The position numbers were made by a program, and so were the translations under genes. Below are positions 1 to 4,649 of a stretch of 5,578 nucleotides of DNA, one piece after another. Under the pieces are notes generated by a model that saw only the letters and a list, made by a program, of their open reading frames with translations, was not told the origin of the DNA and ran no database searches. Source of the DNA: DASQDN01 sp035630195 (GTDB taxonomy: Bacteria; Acidobacteriota; Terriglobia; Bryobacterales; Bryobacteraceae); assembly GCA_035630195.1 (NCBI GenBank), contig DASQLD010000239.1, positions 1 to 5,578 on the forward strand, read 5' to 3'. The stretch's first letter is position 1; each line of letters begins with the position of its first letter.

Positions 1-340
1 CGTCGAGGGACAACTCACCCGCAAACAGGAATTGGTCGGCGGAACCGGCAACACCCATCGCCCCCAGGATTCCGAGCGCCATTGGCAAATCGAACCCGGC
101 GCCTTCCTTCCGGACGTTTGCGGGGGCGAGGTTTATGGTCACACCCTTATTGGGATAGCCGAATCCGGAGTTGATCAGCGCTGATTTGATTCGTTCCCGA
201 CTCTCACGAACGGCGGTATCGGGCATTCCGACCATGACAAAATCTTTTGGAGACCCTGTCGAATACATGTCGACTTCGACGTCGATAGGATGAGCGTCGA
301 TCCCGAAGATCGCCGCAGTTCGCGTTCGATAGAGAGCCAC
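1..340 (-). CDS. comM: ComM/YifB-family Mg-chelatase-like AAA+ ATPase, N-terminal fragment
   Basis: Reading the minus strand from a GTG at 340 gives 113 uninterrupted codons that run off the window edge. The product matches the N-terminal domain of the YifB/ComM family. It opens with a short strand-rich segment around FGIDAHPIDVEVD (residues 12-24), then VGMPDTAVRESRERIKSAL (37-55), then the family signature INLAPANVRKEGAGFDLP (69-86). Known members are about 500 residues, so roughly four fifths, including the Walker A ATPase core, lies outside the window. ComM is known as a hexameric helicase that promotes branch migration during natural transformation; many relatives are untested. The GTG was chosen because it gives the usual N-terminus with only about ten residues before the first conserved block. 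No clear Shine-Dalgarno precedes it. It is transcribed divergently from the next gene and has no evident link to the hopanoid genes. The family call is secure; the exact cellular role is inferred. Confidence 0.9.
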   Translation of the reverse strand, partial: MALYRTRTAAIFGIDAHPIDVEVDMYSTGSPKDFVMVGMPDTAVRESRERIKSALINSGFGYPNKGVTINLAPANVRKEGAGFDLPMALGILGAMGVAGSADQFLFAGELSLD

Positions 341-466
341 TGACGGTAGTGTCGAAATCCGGCCATCCGTCTCAGGAAAGAACTCGTAGGTTTTAGAAGG
401 TAAGGCAGTTGCGTCGCAAAGCGCGGTTTACGCGTCTAACTAGAGAGCGTGTCACGAACGAATGAT
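341..466. other. Divergent intergenic region between comM and the exported-protein gene
   Basis: This short gap must hold the promoters for both divergent genes. The only structured element seen is a perfect inverted repeat, TTGCG-T-CGCAA, at 409-419, which could be an operator half-site pair or chance. No convincing -35/-10 pair was found for either direction. The best plus-strand candidates (TTGCGT at 409 and TCTAAC at 435) are 20 bases apart and match the consensus poorly. If the alternative GTG start at 449 of the downstream gene is used, the gap shrinks to 108 bases. Confidence 0.4.
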
Positions 467-1228
467 ATGCTGAGGATTAGACCTACTTTGACTCGTATCG
501 TAATTTTACTTACGCTTCTTCTTGTCACGTCTGGTTTTGCCGAAACCGACCAGTACCAGGGTTCGTCGCTGATTGAGAAGTACCAAGAAGCCCTTTCCCT
601 TCAAAAAGATGCGCTCCGCAACCTGTCCATGGAAGTTCACATGGAGGGCCGGATTCCGAAGCTGAAAAAGGAAGGAAAGATGAGCGCTTTGAAGCGGATC
701 TCGGCGCTCGGCAAGATTACCTATAACGGCATCCGATTTCTTGGCGACGATACTGTTAAAAAAGAAGTTATGGCCCGGTACATGACGGCGGAGGTGGAAG
801 CCACCAGTCCCGAGGAGACGAAGGAGTCGAAGAGTATCAATATCTCGCCGGAGAATTACGAATTCAAATACAAAGGTCTGAACGATCGTAATAGCCGGCG
901 TGTCCATATTTTCGAACTGAAGCCCAGGCACAAGCGCGTGGGCTTATTCAAAGGCGAGTTGTGGCTGGACCCGGAAACATGCTTGCCGATCAGAGAGACC
1001 GGCCGTTTGGTTAAGAATCCATCCGTGTTCATCAAGAAGATGGAGTTTACGCGCGATTACGAGATTATTGACGGCGTATCCTATCTTAAGCGCATGGAAA
1101 CTAAGACAGATACTCGAATCGTCGGCCGCGCCGAACTGAACATCGAGTACGCCAACTTCTCCAAACAAGCAGACCCGGAAGAGCCCGTCGCGGTCTTGAA
1201 CGGTAATAAATTACCGTTGACCCGCTAG
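467..1228 (+). CDS. Exported protein, probable LolA-like fold (outer-membrane lipoprotein-sorting-like)
   Basis: The 253-residue product starts with a clear Sec signal peptide: basic n-region MLRIRPTLTR, hydrophobic core 11-21, and a likely SPase I site after SGFA (residue 25). There is no cysteine lipobox, so it should be soluble in the periplasm. The mature part is rich in charged residues and alternating strands. Its C-terminal half has the pattern GELWLDPETCLPIRE followed by EIIDGVSYLKRMETKTD. This is typical of proteins with the LolA/LolB-like half-barrel, where 'W-x-D-P' strands line a lipid-binding cavity. No catalytic motif is visible. ATG at 467 is preferred because it gives a standard signal peptide; GTG at 449 adds six residues and is also possible, and neither has a good Shine-Dalgarno. 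It lies 65 bases upstream of hpnJ on the same strand, so co-transcription is possible. The fold assignment rests on pattern resemblance only. A role in carrying a hopanoid or lipoprotein is speculation. Confidence 0.72.
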   Translation: MLRIRPTLTRIVILLTLLLVTSGFAETDQYQGSSLIEKYQEALSLQKDALRNLSMEVHMEGRIPKLKKEGKMSALKRISALGKITYNGIRFLGDDTVKKEVMARYMTAEVEATSPEETKESKSINISPENYEFKYKGLNDRNSRRVHIFELKPRHKRVGLFKGELWLDPETCLPIRETGRLVKNPSVFIKKMEFTRDYEIIDGVSYLKRMETKTDTRIVGRAELNIEYANFSKQADPEEPVAVLNGNKLPLTR

Positions 1229-1230
1229 CC

Positions 1231-1240
1231 GAAACGTTTC
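1231..1240. repeat. Perfect 10-bp palindrome upstream of hpnJ
   Basis: GAAACGTTTC is a perfect palindrome lying three bases after the stop codon of the exported-protein gene and about 50 bases before the hpnJ start. It could be an operator for a dimeric regulator of the hopanoid operon. It has no loop and no following T tract, so it is not a terminator. A 10-bp palindrome can occur by chance. Confidence 0.3.
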
Positions 1241-1282
1241 CGAAATCGTTTGTTGTATAAGTGGTGGAGCCGCTGTAGGCTC

Positions 1283-1288
1283 AAGGAG
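1283..1288 (+). promoter_or_regulatory. Ribosome binding site of hpnJ
   Basis: AAGGAG lies five bases before the ATG at 1294. It is one of only two strong Shine-Dalgarno matches in the window. It fixes the hpnJ start and suggests this is the main translation entry point for the coupled genes that follow. Confidence 0.85.
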
Positions 1289-1293
1289 TCCCG

Positions 1294-2739
1294 ATGAGAA
1301 CGCTATTCCTGAATCCTCCGTCGTTTGAAGGTTTCGACGGTGGCGCTAGTTCCCGCTGGCCGGCCTCGCGCGAGATTGAGTCGTATTGGTATCCCGTTTG
1401 GCTGTGCTACCCGGCTGGAATGTTGCCGGATAGCAAGGTCGTCGACGCGCCGCCGCATGGGATCACAATCGAACAGACTGTCGAGATGGCGAAAGACTTC
1501 GAGCTTCTGGTTCTTTTCACTTCAACCCCGGGTTTTCACGTCGATGTGAAGATCGCCGAGATGATGAAGGCGAGCAATCCGACGATGAAAGTGGCTTTCG
1601 TCGGACCGCCTGTCACTGTCGAACCCGAAAAAGCTCTCGCCGAGCCAGCCATCGACTTCATTGTCCGTCGTGAATTCGATCACCAGATCGTCGCTTTCGC
1701 CAAGGGCACACCGCTATCTGAGATCCCAGGTGTCAGCTATCGCCAGGACGGCAAGATTGTTCACAATCCGGAAGGCGGTTTCATTGAAAACCTCGACGAG
1801 CTGCCGTGGGTCTCTAAGATTTACAATCGCGATCTGGATTTTCGGCGTTATAACGTTCCATTCCTGCTGAATCCGTTCATCTCCTTCTACACTTCCCGCG
1901 GATGCCCGGCGATGTGTACGTTCTGCTTGTGGCCGCAGACCCACTCAGGACATCGCTGGAGATTGCGGTCGGCCGACGACATTGCGGCAGAATGCAAATA
2001 CGCTCTAGAGAATTTCGCAGGACTGAAGGAGATCTTCTTCGACGACGATACCTTCAACTACCAAAAGAAGAGAACGATTGAAGTCTGCGCGAAGTTGAAG
2101 CCTCTCAACTTCACATGGTCTTGTACATCGCGCGTCACTACCGATTACGAGACGTTGAAGGCGATGAAAGAGGCGGGCTGTCGTCTTCTGATCGTTGGCT
2201 ACGAATCGGGCGACGCTCAGATTCTGAAGAACATCAAGAAGGGCGCAACGCTTGAAATGGCGCAGCGGTTCACTGAGAACTGCCACAAGCTTGGCCTAGT
2301 GATTCATGCTGACTTCATCGTGGGACTGCCTGGGGAAACACGCGAGAGCCTGCGTAATACGATCGACTTCGCTAAGAAGCTGGATACTGAGACGATTCAA
2401 GTCTCGATCGCGCACCCCTATCCGGGTACGGAGTTCTACGATTACGTCAAGACGAATAACCTTATTACCATCGATTCGATGACCGACGAATCGGGGCATC
2501 AGCTTCCGAACATTATCTATCCCGGATTGAATCGCGGCGAACTCGTCGAATGGGTTGAAAAGTTTTACGGCGAGTATTACTTCCGGCCGAAGGCAGCATG
2601 GCGCGTAGTGAAGAAAGCGATCGTCAACAACGATGTCCCGCGCCTATATAAGGAAGCGCGCGAGTACCTGGCGCTACGTTCGAAACGTAAGAAGTTCGTA
2701 AAGGATCAAAAGGCGGCGACGGTCGGCGCGAGTCAATGA
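1294..2739 (+). CDS. hpnJ: Hopanoid biosynthesis radical SAM protein HpnJ
   Basis: The 481-residue protein belongs to the B12-binding-domain radical SAM group, and its N-terminus MRTLFLNPPSFEGFDGGAS is characteristic of HpnJ. Residues 1 to about 150 form a Rossmann-like cobalamin-binding-type domain without the DxHxxG motif. The SAM/[4Fe-4S] motif CxxxCxxC is intact at C204, C208 and C211 in SRGCPAMCTFCLW. Further radical SAM landmarks are FFDDDTF (248-254), VGYESGD (301-307) and DFIVGLPGET (340-349). Length is normal for the family. In Burkholderia, HpnJ is required to contract the glucosamine ring on bacteriohopanetetrol into the cyclitol ether, using SAM-derived radical chemistry in the cytoplasm. 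The C-terminus is a basic tail (RSKRKKFVKDQK). The stop overlaps the next gene's start by four bases (ATGA), so translation is probably coupled. The partner HpnI is encoded three genes on; HpnK, which acts between them, is not in the window. Family assignment is strong; the exact product here is inferred. Confidence 0.95.
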   Translation: MRTLFLNPPSFEGFDGGASSRWPASREIESYWYPVWLCYPAGMLPDSKVVDAPPHGITIEQTVEMAKDFELLVLFTSTPGFHVDVKIAEMMKASNPTMKVAFVGPPVTVEPEKALAEPAIDFIVRREFDHQIVAFAKGTPLSEIPGVSYRQDGKIVHNPEGGFIENLDELPWVSKIYNRDLDFRRYNVPFLLNPFISFYTSRGCPAMCTFCLWPQTHSGHRWRLRSADDIAAECKYALENFAGLKEIFFDDDTFNYQKKRTIEVCAKLKPLNFTWSCTSRVTTDYETLKAMKEAGCRLLIVGYESGDAQILKNIKKGATLEMAQRFTENCHKLGLVIHADFIVGLPGETRESLRNTIDFAKKLDTETIQVSIAHPYPGTEFYDYVKTNNLITIDSMTDESGHQLPNIIYPGLNRGELVEWVEKFYGEYYFRPKAAWRVVKKAIVNNDVPRLYKEAREYLALRSKRKKFVKDQKAATVGASQ

Positions 2740-3101
2740 GCCCCAAAGCGCATTTGCTGACAGCCATTGTCATTGTCAGCAACGTTGCCGGGAATCTCAT
2801 GCTGAGTTTGGGCATGAAAGCAGTCAGCGGCGGCCCGGCCGCCTATGCGAAGGCGTTCTTTTCTCCGCTGGTGCTGCTTGGCGTAACGTTACTTATCGTT
2901 TGGATGTTGTCGCGCATGACACTGATGAGCTGGGCCGATCTCAGCTATATTCTGCCGATCACGGCGATCGGCTATGTCTTGTCGGCGGTGGCAGGAGCGG
3001 TATTTCTCGCTGAGCACATTTCTCCCACACGATGGGCTGGCACTGTGTTTATTGTCCTCGGAATTGCGCTGGTTAGTCGCACAAGAGCCCGAACCTCGTG
3101 A
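2736..3101 (+). CDS. Small four-helix SMR/EamA-like membrane protein, ArnE/F-like (first of pair)
   Basis: The 121-residue product has four hydrophobic helices, at about 7-26, 44-60, 68-92 and 100-115, with the layout of the small multidrug resistance/EamA half-transporter fold. Helix 1 carries SNVAGNLMLSLGMK (15-28). Where EmrE has its essential Glu14, this protein has Asn16, so proton-coupled drug export is unlikely. The third helix and its end read ADLSYILPITA...FLAEHISPTRWAG (67-102). This closely resembles the E-x-(V/I)-S-P-x-x-W-x-G ending of ArnE, a subunit of the flippase for undecaprenyl-phosphate-aminoarabinose, as judged from memory of that family. Start ATG overlaps the hpnJ stop by four bases. 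The stop likewise overlaps the following paralogue, so both are made together, as expected for a heterodimer. Likely role (inference): half of a flippase for a hopanoid intermediate or product. A generic EamA-family protein of other substrate remains possible. Confidence 0.82.
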   Translation: MSPKAHLLTAIVIVSNVAGNLMLSLGMKAVSGGPAAYAKAFFSPLVLLGVTLLIVWMLSRMTLMSWADLSYILPITAIGYVLSAVAGAVFLAEHISPTRWAGTVFIVLGIALVSRTRARTS

Positions 3102-3442
3102 CGAACTGGTTGCTGGTGGCGATCATCGTTGCTTCGACGGCCGCAGGGGACGTTCTCCAAAGCCTCGAAATGAAGCGGCATTCGGAAGCGACAGTCGGCA
3201 GGACCGTTTTCATTCTCGGGCGTCCGAGGATGATTCTCAGCGTTGTCTGCATGGCGATTTCGTTTTTTGCTTTTATGGTGCTGCTGTCCGTTGCAGACTT
3301 GAGCTTCGCGGTCCCTGCAACTGCAGCCAGCTTTGTGGTCGAGACAATGTTGGCTAAATATTTTCTCCGTGAGCACGTCGACGGGCGCCGGTGGGCAGGC
3401 GCTTTGCTTGTGGCTTTCGGGGTCGCGTCGTTAGCCGTGTGA
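3098..3442 (+). CDS. Small four-helix SMR/EamA-like membrane protein, ArnE/F-like (second of pair)
   Basis: This 114-residue protein is a divergent paralogue of its upstream neighbour. Both share x-ADLS-(Y/F)-x-x-P-x-T-A in helix 3 and FL-x-EH-x4-RWAG before helix 4 (here 66-75 and 89-101). Four hydrophobic helices are visible at about 4-23, 45-63, 67-90 and 99-114. EmrE Glu14 is replaced by Thr14 in STAAGDVLQSLEMK (13-26). Instead, two unusual acidic residues fall in or near the membrane: D18 in helix 1 and E82 in helix 3 (SFVVETML). Neither exists in the partner, which has N20 and a small residue at the equivalent places, so the pair may be functionally asymmetric. The start is GTG at 3098, overlapping the previous stop as GTGA; no other start gives the helix 1 motif. 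It probably dimerises with the first protein and moves a hopanoid or lipid-linked sugar between leaflets, which is inference from context and ArnE/F resemblance. Confidence 0.82.
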   Translation: MTNWLLVAIIVASTAAGDVLQSLEMKRHSEATVGRTVFILGRPRMILSVVCMAISFFAFMVLLSVADLSFAVPATAASFVVETMLAKYFLREHVDGRRWAGALLVAFGVASLAV

Positions 3443-4530
3443 TCTTTCTCGCGCTGCTGAGTGTCGCGGCCTATCAAGTCCTGGCTCTACTCGCCTGTAT
3501 CATTCATCTGCGCCGCCGGGACTTACTGAGTTCCACGCGACCACCAGTTTCCATTCTGAAGCCGATCTATGGAGTAGACGATCACTTCTATGCTTCGATC
3601 CGCAGCCACGCTTTAATTGCGTATCCGAACTTTGAAATCCTGTTTGGAGTACGCGATTCGAGTGATAATGCGCTGCCTTTGCTACAGCGCCTCCAAGCGG
3701 AGTATCCGCAGGTTTCGATCCGTATCATTCCATGCCACACGTGGGCCTTAAATGCCAAAGTGGGATCGCTGATCGACCTGGTAACAGAGGCTCGGCATTC
3801 CATTTGCGTGGTGAATGATAGCGATATCGTGGTGGAGCCGGACTATCTTGACAAGGTAACGTTTCCGCTCGAGGACAAGGATGTAGGTTTAGTCACCTGC
3901 CTCTACCGGGCGGGCGCAGATTCTTTCCCCTCGAAGTGGGAAGCCTTGGGTATCGCCACGGAATTCGCGCCGAGCGCTCTAGTGGCGCCGCTGGTTGGTG
4001 TAAAGGAGTTCGGGTTAGGATCCACATTGGCGTTTCGAAAATCGGACCTCGAGAGCATAGGAGGGTTCGAGAAGATCGCGGACTACATCGCCGACGACTA
4101 CCAGTTGGGCAAGCGAATCAGCCAGGCAGGCAAGCGCGTGCATCTGCTACGCATGGCAGTCATGACGCACCTGGGGTCGGGCAGTTGGAAGAGTGTCTGG
4201 GAACATCAGGTTCGCTGGGCCCGCACGATTCGTCTCTCGCGCGGCGCTTATTATGGGCTGCCGATCGCCAATGCCTCGTTGTGGGCCACTGGAGCAGCGT
4301 TCTTCGGATGGTGGGAAGCAGCGGCGGCGCTAGTCGCTCTGCGCTTGCTGGTCGGGCTCGTTTCAGGGATTTTTGTCTTGCGTGATCCAATCACGATGGG
4401 CTTATGGTGGCTCATGCCGGCTCGGGACTTATGGGGCTTCGCTGTGTGGGTCGCGGGGGCGTTGAATATTCCGGTGATGTGGCGCGGCAAGCGGCTTCAA
4501 CTGGATGACAAGGGCCGGATCGTTTTGTGA
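3439..4530 (+). CDS. hpnI: Hopanoid biosynthesis glycosyltransferase HpnI
   Basis: The 363-residue protein has a GT-A catalytic domain of the ceramide-glucosyltransferase-like GT2/GT21 type. An N-terminal membrane anchor (1-24) precedes PVSILKPIYGVDD (UDP-sugar entry strand). The catalytic aspartates are visible: D73 in FGVRDSSD, the metal-binding pair D127/D129 in VVNDSDIVV, and D219/D220 in YIADDYQLG. They are followed by HQVRW (256-260), the acceptor-site variant of (Q/R)xxRW. The C-terminal third has hydrophobic membrane segments at about 275-315 and 320-350. HpnI is known to transfer GlcNAc from UDP-GlcNAc to bacteriohopanetetrol at the cytosolic face; HpnK and HpnJ then complete the cyclitol ether. 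The start chosen is GTG at 3439, which overlaps the preceding stop as GTGA and directly begins the membrane anchor. A longer reading from ATG at 3391 would add 16 basic residues lying wholly inside the upstream gene and is less likely. It is the last gene of the coupled operon. Confidence 0.92.
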   Translation: MIFLALLSVAAYQVLALLACIIHLRRRDLLSSTRPPVSILKPIYGVDDHFYASIRSHALIAYPNFEILFGVRDSSDNALPLLQRLQAEYPQVSIRIIPCHTWALNAKVGSLIDLVTEARHSICVVNDSDIVVEPDYLDKVTFPLEDKDVGLVTCLYRAGADSFPSKWEALGIATEFAPSALVAPLVGVKEFGLGSTLAFRKSDLESIGGFEKIADYIADDYQLGKRISQAGKRVHLLRMAVMTHLGSGSWKSVWEHQVRWARTIRLSRGAYYGLPIANASLWATGAAFFGWWEAAAALVALRLLVGLVSGIFVLRDPITMGLWWLMPARDLWGFAVWVAGALNIPVMWRGKRLQLDDKGRIVL

Positions 4531-4599
4531 CTGTCGAGTTGGTACCACAACTGTGACCAGGAGGCCCAACATTTATACGATTATTCGGGTTTTTAGTCG

Positions 4600-4620
4600 T
4601 GTGTGGCCTTCGGCCACACA
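4600..4620 (+). terminator. Strong 9-bp hairpin after hpnI, possible terminator
   Basis: TGTGTGGCC-TTC-GGCCACACA forms a perfect 9-bp stem with a three-base loop, 69 bases after the hpnI stop and 29 bases before the next gene. No T tract follows it (GTTGCATATTTCG), so it is not a canonical intrinsic terminator. A T-run (GGGTTTTTAG) lies before the stem instead. It may protect the 3' end of the hpn transcript, act as a weak terminator, or influence expression of the downstream gene. The structure is certain, the function is not. Confidence 0.5.
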
Positions 4621-4638
4621 GTTGCATATTTCGATAAG

Positions 4639-4643
4639 AGGAG
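4639..4643 (+). promoter_or_regulatory. Ribosome binding site that supports a CTG start
   Basis: AGGAG (within AAGAGGAG, 4636-4643) lies six bases before a CTG at 4650, which is ideal spacing. The frame is closed by TAA at 4635, so no ATG, GTG or TTG is available between that stop and position 4671. This site therefore decides the start of the downstream barrel gene. Confidence 0.65.
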
Positions 4644-4649
4644 CTTGTC

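Noticed and set aside
175..366. Minus-strand open frame of 63 codons starting at 366
   Set aside because: It is out of phase with the comM reading, which carries clear family motifs over the same bases; this is a shadow frame.
1252..1260. Possible promoter -10 element (TTGTATAA) upstream of hpnJ
   Set aside because: The AT-rich element is well placed, but no -35-like hexamer lies 16-18 bases upstream, so a promoter cannot be supported from sequence alone.
3391..3438. Longer hpnI start at ATG 3391, adding a basic N-terminal segment
   Set aside because: The extension lies entirely within the coding sequence of the second SMR-like gene, is arginine-rich in an out-of-frame manner, and has no Shine-Dalgarno. 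GTG 3439 repeats the overlap pattern of the other two junctions and begins at the membrane anchor.
2736..3442. Reading the two small proteins as a multidrug (EmrE/SugE-type) efflux pair
   Set aside because: Both lack the essential membrane glutamate of helix 1, and their context and C-terminal motif favour the ArnE/F-like branch.
2972..3477. Minus-strand and alternative plus-strand open frames of 127-134 codons over the SMR pair
   Set aside because: Their products are charged, low-complexity and lack recognisable motifs. The plus-strand frames at 2736 and 3098 encode matched four-helix proteins and interlock with neighbours.
4537..4552. Inverted repeat AGTTG-GTACCA-CAACT right after the hpnI stop
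   Set aside because: The 5-bp stem with a 6-base loop is weak and no T tract follows; it is likely chance.
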